A stretch of 64,000 nt of DNA, taken from positions 248,001 through 312,000 of the forward strand of contig JAVYJV010000036.1 in assembly GCA_034509755.1 (NCBI GenBank). Reading direction: 5' to 3'. The notes below the pieces were generated by a model. That model had not been told where the DNA came from, did not search any database, and worked only from the letters and a program-made list of their open reading frames with translations. This DNA comes from Anisodus tanguticus. Taxonomy: Eukaryota > Streptophyta > Magnoliopsida > Solanales > Solanaceae. Position numbers and translations under genes: made by a program. Position 1 is the stretch's first letter; every line of letters begins with the position of its first letter. Positions 12,308 to 22,690 of the stretch are shown here, one piece after another.

Positions 12308-14007
12308 ATGGTAAGAAAAATAAAATACAAATCGAATATAAATTGATTTCAATTTTTTCATAATAATTGAAAAGAAGTTTTTGTTTTTAAGTTCTAAAGT
12401 TTATTTTTTTTTTACACAATCGGATTAATTTAGGATGATAAAGCAAAAAGAAAGGCTGAAGTAAGAGCCCGTCTTGAGCAGGCAGCTGCTCAAAAAAAGA
12501 AAAAGGGTTTCATGACTCCTGCTAGAAAGAAGAAGTTAAGGGTTAGTTTTTTTAATTGACATTAATTAGATAATTTGAATAATTTAAATTTTTTAAAAGA
12601 CCTTATTAAGAAAAAAAGCTGCTGAAGAATTAAAACGTGAACAAGAAAGAAAAGCAGAAGAAAGAAGGAAGATCATTCGTGAAAGAACTGGTCAACCTAG
12701 AAATATTGATGATGCTAATGAAGGTAAACTAATTTTTATATTTGAAAATTTGAAAGCTAATAATTTTGCGTTTTTTTAGCTGAATTAATGAAAATCTGTA
12801 AAGAATACTATAACCGTTTACAAAGACTTCATTCAGAAAAATACGATCTTGAACATGAAGTAACAATTCGTGATTTAGAAGTAAGTTTAATTTTAAAATT
12901 TATAGTTAAAAACATTTGGTTTTTGATTTTTATGAATAACTTTAGAATAGTATTGATAAAAATTTTAAAAAAATTGAGTTTAGAAAAGTTAAAACATATA
13001 TTAATTGAAGCTAATTAAAATTAATAAAGAGCAAAATGAATATTGAAAAATAACAAATTAGGAATTTTCAAAAGTTCATTTGATCTTTCAAAACTTAAAA
13101 ATTAGTTTTTAACAGATTAATAAGCTTGAAAAAAAGTTTATGATTAATTGCTTAGTTATATTAAAAGAATTTCTTTTGTGTCAATACCTAAAAAAACATT
13201 AATGTATTTTGATTTGTAATTTTTAGATTGAGTAATTTTAACTGATTCATATTACTATTATTGAAGACATTTTTTATGTTTAAAAATAACCTAGTTTTTT
13301 TCTTATTTCTTAAACCCAAGTTTAGAATTTGGCTGCTTTTAAAAATAATAGTATTAATTAATTTAAACCACTTGTAATTAAATTCTGAAATTTTTGTTTA
13401 GATTTTATGCTCTTTTTGATATTCAAAACAATTTTAATTTAAAACTATTTTCAAATTTTTCTCTCTTCTTTTTAGGTTAGAGAAGTTGCTTCTCGTGTTA
13501 ATGATGTGAGAGGAAGATTGTAAGTATTCCAACTTTATTATTTAGACTAACATAATCTATGTAACCAAATATGTTTTTTTGGCAATTGGCCATTTAACTT
13601 TTGTTTTTTATTATTTAAAAGTATTTACATAAAATTTTAGCATAGTTTTAAACACTTAATCTATTTTAACTATGAAAAAAAATTATTAACCCTGAATTAA
13701 TCCTTTTATTACTAATAATTGTTTTTTTTAATAGCATCAAACCTCCACTTAAAAAAGTATCTAAAACTGCTCAACAAATGGAAAAAATTAGAATGTTTAC
13801 TGCTAAAGTTGGTCAAATGGATTACAGACAATCTTTAAAACAAGTAAAGAAATTTGAACTTGAAGATAAAGAAATTGAAAAAGTAAGTTCAATTTAAACA
13901 ATTATAAGCATATATATTTAAAAAATAAATTTTTCAAATAGGAAAAACCAGAATGGGCTGCTGTCAGTTCTGGTAAATCAATACCAACTGAATCTGATAG
14001 AGAATAG
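12308..14007 (+). CDS. Troponin I (thin-filament inhibitory subunit)
   Basis: The exons are 12434-12541, 12600-12723, 12780-12880, 13476-13519, 13735-13882 and 13942-14007, with good GT-AG borders and matching phases. I infer the start at an ATG (12308-12310) followed directly by GTAAGA. With it the sum is 594 nt, or 197 residues, the usual length for arthropod troponin I. Recognisable blocks are GFMTPARKKKLR, the RKKAAEELKREQERKAEERR helix that pairs with troponin T, the inhibitory region VNDVRGRFIKPPLKKVSK that binds actin and troponin C, and the Trp-containing end (PEWAAVSS). The protein holds actomyosin off until troponin C binds calcium. The gene is wupA in flies. I saw no clear mutually exclusive exon copies, although introns 12881-13475 and 13520-13734 could hide one. 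Exon calls are secure; the ATG exon is less so. Confidence 0.9.
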
Positions 14008-15049
14008 AAAAAAAAATCCATTCCATAACATCAGTAGCTAAGAAGAGGAGAAATTGCAAATAAAAAAAAAAAATTTTAAATAAAATCTAGTAAATTAAAG
14101 AACAAAAAAAAAATTTTGTGTGTGTATGTGTTTTATAAATAACTCAAATAAATATCTGTAACTTCCATTTTTCAATTTTTTTATTAATTTATAATTTATT
14201 AGTTTTTTCATGAAATGGAAAATTTTGATTAAATTTTTATTGATAAATTAGGTTTTAATCTATAAAATTTCAAAGTCAACTTTTCTCTACTTTTTAACAT
14301 TTTTTTATTATCTTTTGGTCGTTATTTTCATTAAGCTTGAATATTTTCCAACTTTTTATTTAATTAAACAATTTAGCCAGGTTTGATGAAAAAACATTGC
14401 TTTCTAGTTTAGTTTTTCAAAAAAATTCATTAAACTTTAAAATTTGTAATGCAAAAGTAATTTTTATAATTAGCTTAACAAATTTCGAAAACGGCGCTAA
14501 AATTTATCAATTTCAATTTTAAAATTAGCGCTCTTTCAAAAAAAAGTTTTTGAACTTGTATATACGGCTTTTTTTTGGTTACCAAAAAAAAAAAAAACTT
14601 ATGGCCAGCCCAATTTCATTGGCCCTTATGTTAAAGTAGGTGGTTATTATAAAACTGTTTTTAGAATAAAAACTTATGGAAATTTTATATAGATAATATA
14701 AATGTTTTATGAAATAAAAAAAAAAACTTGTTTGCCGATAAAAAAATTCTTTTGTTAAAGACAAAGATTTGGGTTCAAAATATTTTTTTTTTTTGAAAAA
14801 ATAATTTCAAATATTTTTAAATAAAGAATTAAAATTGACATCTATTGGTTTCAAATAATAAATTTGAGAATTTTAATTATATATAAATTAGTTTTAATTG
14901 ACCTAAAAGTTTAGTCCAGAACTTTTAACTGAAATCAATTTATTTTGTGCCTATTTTTTGAAATTATTGTACAAAAATATTTTTTTAATTTTTATTTAGA
15001 TTTTGTTTTTTAAAGTTGATTAAGTTTTAATTTAAATAAGTTTTTTAAA
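14008..15049. other. Intergenic DNA between troponin I and the acidic protein gene
   Basis: The left part is the troponin I 3' UTR (AATAAA-like signals near 14080 and 14145). The right part should hold the promoter of the gene starting at 15050. The only unusual element is a GCGCTAA...TTAGCGC inverted repeat at 14494-14531. Confidence 0.5.
14494..14531. repeat. Inverted repeat GCGCTAA / TTAGCGC
   Basis: Perfect 7 bp arms at 14494-14500 and 14525-14531 flank an AT-rich 24 bp centre. GCGC is rare in this DNA, so a symmetric pair is notable. It lies about 520 bp upstream of the ATG at 15050 and could be a paired protein-binding site. Function is unknown. Confidence 0.45.
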
Positions 15050-15793
15050 ATGGGAAATCATATAACTAAATTAACAAGTTTAAGAAGGCCGAGTTTTGGT
15101 TTCGGTAGTGTTACAAAAATAAATGAATTAGAGAATGAAAATTCTGTGGAATTGAGCAATGAAGAAGAAGATGGCTTTGTTAATGTTGAATTAAAAACAT
15201 CAAAACATGAGAAAATATCTGAAAATAATTCAGAGAATGATAATCAAAGTAATGAAGAAATTAATTTAAATGGTTCTGAAAATGATGAAAATTTAATAAA
15301 TGAAGTTACTGAAAATTCAAATGATGAAAACGAGCTAAATGATGATTCAGAAAATTTAGTTGAAAGTTCTAACAAAAATGAAATAAGCACAAATGGAACA
15401 AAAAATCTTAAAACTAATGGTAATTCTAGCTATTCAACAAATGGTAATACAAATGGTCATACTAAAAATGGTCATTCATCAAACTTGGTTTTAGATGATA
15501 CAAGTTCTGAAAAATCCGAAGATATCACATCTAAAGAATTTATAAAAGAAACACATGGAAAAAATAATTTGAACATTGATTTTATAATTAATCAAGATCA
15601 GTATTCTAAAAAAAATGATAAAAATAATGATTTAGAAGAGGAGCAAGAAATAGAAGAAGAATATGAAATTCAAGTTAAGAAAAAAAGAGGAAAACGTGTA
15701 TCTAAACCAAAACAAAATAAAAAAAGAAAAGGTAACACTATGTTGAGTGATTTACATAGATATCAAGAACTTGCTTTAGAAATGGACGATTAA
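15050..15793 (+). CDS. Unknown acidic, Asn/Glu/Ser-rich protein, probably myristoylated
   Basis: This single exon of 247 codons has a clean ATG (AAAATGGG) and stop; I do not recognise the family. The start MGNHITK fits the N-myristoylation pattern (Gly2, Thr6, Lys7), and Lys8/Arg12-13 could help membrane binding. Residues about 25-220 are low complexity and strongly acidic, with Glu, Asp, Asn and Ser and short repeats around TNG/NGH (about 120-146). A basic stretch near 208-228 (KKKRGKRVSKPKQNKKRK) resembles a nuclear signal or a polybasic membrane/calmodulin patch, followed by a conserved-looking tail (LSDLHRYQELALEMDD). No transmembrane segment is present. A MARCKS-like membrane adaptor is one guess, made only from general shape. 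Codon use matches neighbouring genes, so I take it as a real gene. Confidence 0.7.
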   Translation: MGNHITKLTSLRRPSFGFGSVTKINELENENSVELSNEEEDGFVNVELKTSKHEKISENNSENDNQSNEEINLNGSENDENLINEVTENSNDENELNDDSENLVESSNKNEISTNGTKNLKTNGNSSYSTNGNTNGHTKNGHSSNLVLDDTSSEKSEDITSKEFIKETHGKNNLNIDFIINQDQYSKKNDKNNDLEEEQEIEEEYEIQVKKKRGKRVSKPKQNKKRKGNTMLSDLHRYQELALEMDD

Positions 15794-16523
15794 AGTAAAC
15801 TAAGAACTATTTTGTGAAGCCAAAATAAAAACTTAAAAACAAGTTTTTTTGAATTTTCTGAAATGATGGAAATTTTTTTTTTTCTGTAAATTCAGATCGG
15901 TTATAATCATTCATTATTAATTCATTTATAACAGAATATTTCTCATTTTAATTTAGTCAATTACAATGAAAATTTTATTTTTGTTTACATTAACTTAAAA
16001 TTCTTTAGAAACTTATTTATTTTTTTGAAATTTTAATAGCTTATATTTTGAAAAGTGTGATTTTCAACAAATTAATCAGTTTAAACTAAATAGATTTTAG
16101 CATCAATTTTTTTTGTGCAAACAAATATTTTGTTTTGTATTATGTAGTCAAAAATGCATTCTTTTTAAGTACAATTTTTAATTTAAGAGTTTTTTAGCTA
16201 ATTGTCTATCTAATAAATTTAACAAACTATTTTCTTTAACTGATTCATCAAGTTTTTTTTTATGAAAAATTTTTTATTAAAAACAAGTTTAATTTTTATT
16301 CCTATTTTATTTTTTTTAATAAATCAGGCCGTGAAAAAAAAAAATTATTTGACTATTTATTTAAAAGATGGCGCCTTTTGTCTTTTTAAATAAAATGTGC
16401 TAAATATTTCAATTATTTAGATTAAAAGAATTTTTTTTTTCTATATTTTTGTTTTACAGTAAAAAAAATATTCTTTAAAACTTTTTTTAATCAAAAACTA
16501 AAAAAAAATGTACAATCAAATAA
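15794..16523. other. Intergenic DNA with a YY1/Pho-like site
   Basis: No gene is visible. An AAGATGGCGCC at 16365-16375 (reverse complement contains GCCATCTT) matches the YY1/Pho core and is the only CG-containing patch. It lies 150 bp from the 3' end of the tRNA gene on the other strand. A T/A-run-rich segment that should terminate Pol III transcription of the tRNA lies next to 16523. Confidence 0.4.
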
Positions 16524-16605
16524 CGCAACCGGAAGGACTCGAACCTTCGAGGGGAGAACCCCAACAGATTTCGAATCTGTCGCATTACCACTCTGCCACA
16601 GTTGC
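16524..16605 (-). tRNA. tRNA-Ser(CGA)
   Basis: The 82 nt gene on the minus strand has a GCAACTG/CGGTTGC acceptor stem (one T-G pair), a D stem GCA/TGC, an anticodon stem ACAGA/TCTGT with loop TTCGAAA (anticodon CGA), and a long variable arm GGGG/CCCC as required for serine. The T arm is GAAGG-TTCGAGT-CCTTC, which also forms the B box GGTTCGAGTCC. The discriminator base is G, as in serine tRNAs. A nine-T run about 20 bp past the 3' end should terminate Pol III. No intron. It decodes UCG. Confidence 0.95.
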
Positions 16606-17401
16606 TAACAACTATAGTTTCATATCAATTTAAATTTAAAATACTAACTTATGTTTTAAATCAAAAATAAAAAAAATAAAAATTTTTTGGGTGTAAAAAA
16701 CGAAGTAAATGAATTGTTTTTATTTTTATATCAAAAAAAATTATCTCTTTAATATTTAATTGAGTTTTGTTTGTCCAATGATGAAAATTATATTTAAATG
16801 AGTTTTCACTTTTAAAAAGTTATTTTTAGAAAAAATCTATGTTTCTCTCTATTTTTAATTTAAAAAGAAAAAAAAAGTTTTCTTATAAATTAATATAATT
16901 TTTTGATGTCAGAATTTATAAAAAAAAAGTCTAAATATTAATTAGATTGAAATTTTGAAAGAAATAATCTCGTTTAAATTAGTTAGAATAAGAAAAAAGT
17001 TGAAAATAGGTTATTTCATAGGTTTTAACTTTTTCAATAAAATTTTTGACCGATTTTTTTATTTATAAATCAATCAAATTTTAAAAAGAAATTACACTTT
17101 TAAATATTAAAGATAATTGATTATAAAAAATTTATTTTATCATGATTTTTCCCTAAGTAATAATTAAAAGCAAATTAATTTTTTTGCTTTTGATTCATTA
17201 TGTATGTTAAATTTAATTTTAAAATAATTGATTAACATTTTACATTTTCAATTTTAAAAACTTTTACATTTAGAATAATTTAAGAAATTTTTAGTTTGAG
17301 TTTCTTTATTTATGAAGTTTTTTTAACAAAATTTTATTTGGTTTTTTTATAGCAATTTTTTTTTTACCATTTGGATTAAAGCAAATTTTGAAATTGAAAT
17401 T

Positions 17402-17550
17402 ATCTTTAGAAAAACTTTACATATAAAATCATTTTACTAAATCTCTTACATTTAAATTCATTTTAGAAAAAACTCTTATATTTAAAATCATTTTAGAAAA
17501 ACTTTTACATTTAAAATAGTTTTAGAAAAGGTTTAACATTTGTAATTGTT
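17402..17550. repeat. Imperfect tandem repeat, about 33 bp unit
   Basis: About four copies of a unit built from TTTAGAAAAACT-TTACATTTAAAATCATT follow each other, with decayed relatives to the left near 17240-17290. Divergence between copies is moderate. Confidence 0.6.
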
Positions 17551-20214
17551 TTTTTAGAAATTTATATTCAAATAAAAAACTTTGAAAATTACTAAAGAAG
17601 AATTTTTAAATTTGGTAATTTATTTTTTAGAAAATTTGTATTAAGTGAATTTTTTGTCTTTTATTCTTTTTAATTTTACTTTTGATTTTTTTTTTTTTAA
17701 ATTCATTTTTATCACATTAACTTTTTTTTAACACATTAGCTTCACTTTTTAAATATGTCTTGTGACTCATAAATTTTTTATTAATTTTTCTAAACTGATA
17801 TTTTACTATTAAAAAATAAATTATTAACTTTTTGTAATTAAATCTTGTAAATTTAGAAGTGATTAAAGTACTGTCATTTTATTGTTAATGCTTTGTAATT
17901 TTTTATAAAACTTAGAGAGTTTTAGTTTTTTTAAGCTTTTTTTTTTCAGAGTCATTATAGCTTAATCTTATTCAAGTTTTAACTTAATACCTTTTAAAAT
18001 CTTGTGAATATTTTATTATCGATTTTTGCTTATAACTTTTTATTCATTCTTTTTAAAATTTTTAATAACTTTCTCCTCATTTTCATCTTTTTTGAATTTC
18101 TCTTTTTCAAAATAATTTTTTCACTAATTTGTTCATCACTTTTAAATTTTTAATAAATTTGTCTAAAAAAAATAGTTTGTTTGTTTTTTATCTTTTTTAA
18201 TCGTTTCTAATTTAAATACTTATGAATCATTTTGTAAACACTTTTCTATTAATTTTTATAACCTTTATAATTAAATATTTATACAAAACTATTTTGACAA
18301 ACATTGAGACCTAGAATTATTAATCATAATTTTCAAAAAATTCGTTTGTTTATCATTTTTTTAAATTATCTAAACATTCAAATAAGTAATTTGTTATCAG
18401 TAAAACATAATTATTTCTTATAAATAAAAAAAAAAGTTTTATATTAAAATTTATTTTTAACATTTTAATGTATATTAGAAATACTTTAAACCTATTTAGA
18501 AAAAATTCTTTCAGACTATCTTAATTTCCTTATCAAAACATCAATTTGAATACTAAGCAATAAATATTAAAGTAAAATTGATTAAAATACCATAGTTTGT
18601 TGAATTTATTAGCTAAAATTTAACCAAAAAATTTAAAAATTTTGTTTTTTAATCATTCATCAATTTGTATTAATCAAAGTTATTTTAAGAAAAATTAATG
18701 AATATTAAAACTCATAGATTTAATTTTGTTTATTTTGTTTATAAAATTTGTATAGTTTTTCAAGTTTTTTTTTATTAAATTTGTGATTTGTTTTTTTTTA
18801 AAATTTTTAGTCAACTTTGATGAAAAAGTTTTATTGAATTTTAATAAAAATAATTGATCAACTTTAGTGATTATTTTAGAAAATTTTTTCTTAATTTTAG
18901 TTAAAATTAATTTTCATTAGTTTAAATAGTTTTTTTTTGATTTTTTTTAAAATTAAATTTTATTAATTTTAGGGATCTTTAAACATCTTTATTAATTTTA
19001 GTGAATATTTTCAAAAAAAAATTGAATTTTCTTTTATAGATTTCTTTTTAAAAAATTTTAAAGGAAACAATAACTTAAAAAATCCATCCTTTAGATAACA
19101 AATTGAATTTCAGTCTCAAAATTCAAATGTCAAAAAAACAAAATATGGTAAGTCTTATTAAGAAAATATTTTTATATAAAAGTTAACAGTGTAAAATTTT
19201 TAGTTAAAATTCTTATGACCTGGTTTTATTTCACTATGAAATATTTTTTGATGAAAATTTCAATTCATTGATAATTATTTAGTGTATTTTAATAAGATTT
19301 TCTTTTTTATTTGAATTGTATTGGAATCATTAAATTATAGAGTTAAATTTTAAAGGCTAATTAAAAAAAACAACAATGGTTATAAAAGCTTTTTTGAAGG
19401 TTATTTTTTTAGGATCAAATGAAAAATTTAACATGTTAAAATTAATTTAGCTTATTGTTTTTTAAAAACAAGATTTTTTTTTAAATTAGTTTATTCATAA
19501 TCTTTTTCTTTTGATAAAGTTTAATTTGTAATTAAGCAATATTGACTTTAGGGATAATTTTAAAAAATTTGTTTTGAAAAAGTTTTTGATTAAAAATTTA
19601 TAAATAAATTAATCCTGATAGCTAATCCAAAAAACAACCTAAATTTGATATATCATGTTCTAATTATTAACAATTCTTATTAATGGTTTAAATTTTAATT
19701 AAATATAAAATAAATTACTATGTATTTAGTTTGAATTAGCATATTTTTAAACAAATTTTTTTTTTTTAGTATACTTCACGCTTTCATCTAAGTAGAATTT
19801 GGTTTTTTTTACTCAAAAGTAAAATTGAAAACGTTTAAATAAGAACTAAATAAATATTCAAAATAAAAAAAAAAAAACGAAGAATCTTTCTAAAGAATAA
19901 AACTTTCAAAAAAACAAAAATAAAAGAATTTAGTTTTTGTTTTTAAAAACAAAGAGTTTTTAATAAAAATCACATAAATAAAGTTAAAAGCTTATGAAAA
20001 AGTTCATGAAAAAGATATTTATAAATGGAAAGTTTAAAAATAAATGTAAGTTTTTGTTTTGTTATTTTAATCATAAAGATTATCTTTATAAATTAAGTTT
20101 ATTAAATTTTTAAAGATTCAAAGTTTGAGTTTTTAATTGAATTATTTGTTTGTTTTTAAAATCTTTTTTTTTATTTTAAAACCTAATTTTATTTTTTTAA
20201 TCTTAAAAATAACA

Positions 20215-20223
20215 ACTTCCGGT
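20215..20223. promoter_or_regulatory. ETS-type site ACTTCCGGT
   Basis: Exact match to the reverse complement of ACCGGAAGT, the textbook ETS/GABP consensus, inside DNA that almost lacks CG. Similar sites occur at 315 (TTTCCGGTT), 22231 (ATCCGGAAAC), 24564 (TTCCGGAAG) and 24719 (TTCCGGTT). Binding is inference. Confidence 0.35.
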
Positions 20224-22168
20224 TTTTTTAAATTTAGAATTTAATTAGTAGAAATTTATTATGATTTGAAATTAAATTTGTTTTATATTTATTACTGTAA
20301 ATTTTTATAAAAATAATTATTAAGTAAAATTAAAAAAATTAAGTTTTAAAAATAAATTCTTATTTAATTTTTAGTAATTTTTAATTAAGATTTCAAGGTT
20401 TTAAACTTTTTTAAATTTTAATGTACAGAGAGATTTTTTTATTTGATATAAATTTATAAAAAAAAGTTAATTATAACTAAAAATAAATATTTTTTTTGGT
20501 CAATTGAAAAGCAAAATACTTTTTTTTGTTATTAAGACTAAAAGACTTTATTAAGCTGAATTAAATATTCAATTAAGTTTGTAAAATAATAATGTTATTT
20601 TAATTAAATATGTTAGAAAGGTATTTGCTTTTATAAATTACTGTCTTAGTTTATTAAATATTATCTTTTATTGACTATTATCCTAAACAATTTATAATTT
20701 TTTTTTGTCAATTATTATCTCTTTTTGATTTATTATTCTTTATTATTATAACTTATTATCAATTACTGTTTAATTTAACTTATTATAATTTTCTTTTAAA
20801 TTCTATTCAAAGTTTATAAATTTTATTGCTTTTTTTATCAACTAGTTTATGTTTTTATAAGTTTTGAGTTCATTTATTTTACTTTTATGAATTATTCTTT
20901 TCATATTAATCAATTATTTTTTATTCTGGTCATTTTTTGTTGGTCAGTTTATATTTACTTTTGTCTTAATAAAATATTTTTCATAAAAATTTTTTAATCT
21001 GATTTTAGATAAGTTTTTTAGGTTTTCAATTTTAAAAAAAATAATGTTTTATTTATAAATTTTTTATTAAAAAAATATTAATTTTCAAATTAAGTAACTA
21101 CCCTTAAATAAATTAAATTTCAATAAAACAGTTCTTTTTTAAATAGTAATTTTTTTTCTTCTCACAAACACTTTTTTGTTATGAAACTTTTAATTATAAA
21201 GTTATATTCTTTAACTAGAAAATTGTTTATTTAAGATTTTTCTGTGTAAAAAAAGTTAAATAATTTAATATTTTCCCAAATTAAAAGCATTATAAAGTTT
21301 AAAAAAAAATTTTCTTTTTGAAACTTTTTTTACAAAACAATATAGTGAAGAGTGAAAATATTTTTATTATCCATTTTTATGCTTAATAAATATTTATTAT
21401 AAGTTAAATTATAAAAAGTTTTAATAAAAAGTTAATTCAAGTATAAGCTTTTATCAAGTTAAAAGTCTTGTTTGGCAAGTTTATTATTCTTGAATAAATC
21501 AAAATAGATAATCCAGTATTTACTATTATTTTTTTTCTTTCAAATTTATTTGAATTGTTTAGGCCATTTCTTCAATACTTATCTCATTAGTTTTTTTTTT
21601 CATCAAAATTTATATAAAAAATTTGATTTTTGAATCATCTTGTTTTAGTTTTTATATTTATTTTTCATAAAAGATTGTTTTTTAAAAAAAAATTTCTCTC
21701 TTTTTAAACTTTTAATTTTTATAAATTCAACGTAAAATTATATTTTTTTTCTAAACTTTATTTGAAGATTTGAACATTGATGTTTAGATTTATTTCTCTA
21801 GGAAAAATTTTAAATGTCATCAACTTTTTTAAATGTTGTTTCAAATTAAATGCTAGGTAAAAATTTGAATAATAATTTAAGTTTTTGAATTATTTTTTGA
21901 ATTTTGCTTTTTATTGAAAAAATTAATTTTTTTTTATTAAAAAAACAAATTTTATGTGAAAAACAAATATTTTAATCAATTTGTCTCAAATAACTTTAAA
22001 TTTATTTCTATAAATCAATTTTTCATTAAAACACATATAAATGTAATTGAATAACATATGAATCAATTACGTAAATTTATTAATTAATCTATTAATATAT
22101 CACTATGTTTGTTTAAGAATTATTCAGATATAAATTAAATGAAATTTTTTTTTTTGTATTGTAAAATA

Positions 22169-22262
22169 CATGCGCTAAACGGTGATTTACCTATATAAAA
22201 AAAAATTGTATTTATTTACTAAAACACGCTATCCGGAAACTAGTTTCAATTTGTAGCTCTCA
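22169..22262. promoter_or_regulatory. Mixed-composition patch with TATATAAAA and CCGGAAAC
   Basis: This patch contains TGCGCTAAACGG, a TATATAAAA (22192-22200) and, about 30 bp further, ACGCTATCCGGAAAC. The arrangement looks like a core promoter with a TATA box, but no coding exon follows within reach and no RNA fold is evident. It may be an enhancer or the start of a non-coding transcript. Confidence 0.25.
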
Positions 22263-22479
22263 TAATAAACTTCAATCAAGCAATTTTAAATGTTTTAGAA
22301 CACAATTTTTTGCAAATGAAAGATTTATATTTTATTTAATGTTATGTTTTGTTCTTTTTTTGTGAATTTATTTTTTTAAAATCCTTTATTTTTTTCTTAA
22401 GTTTACCTGGTAAGTTTTTTTCATTTTTTTTTTTTTACAGTTTTTCTCATTTTTTTTGTTTTTAGTTAGAATTTTTTCA

Positions 22480-22690
22480 TCTTTGAATTTAATTTTTTTT
22501 AAATCTTTGAACCTTACTTCTCAAAAGTTTGAACTTTATTTTATTCGAAACTTTAAACCTTTTTTTCATTCAAAGATTTGAACCTTATCTCATTTAAAGA
22601 TTTGAACCTTTTATTATTTAGAATCTAACTTTATTATATTTGAACCTTTTATTGTTTAAAAACTTGAACCTTATTTTAACCTGATATTCA
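22480..22690. repeat. Degenerate repeat of TTTGAACCTT
   Basis: At least seven spaced copies of a TTTGAACCTTATTT-like core occur at irregular 20-35 bp intervals. It looks like an old tandem array. Confidence 0.55.

Noticed and set aside
12788..13018. 76-codon plus-strand frame
   Set aside because: Read-through of a troponin I exon past its GTAAGT donor at 12881; not a separate gene.
14579..14764. 61-codon minus-strand frame in the troponin I downstream region
   Set aside because: Phe/Tyr/Ser-rich chance frame, no homology and no promoter or polyadenylation signs.
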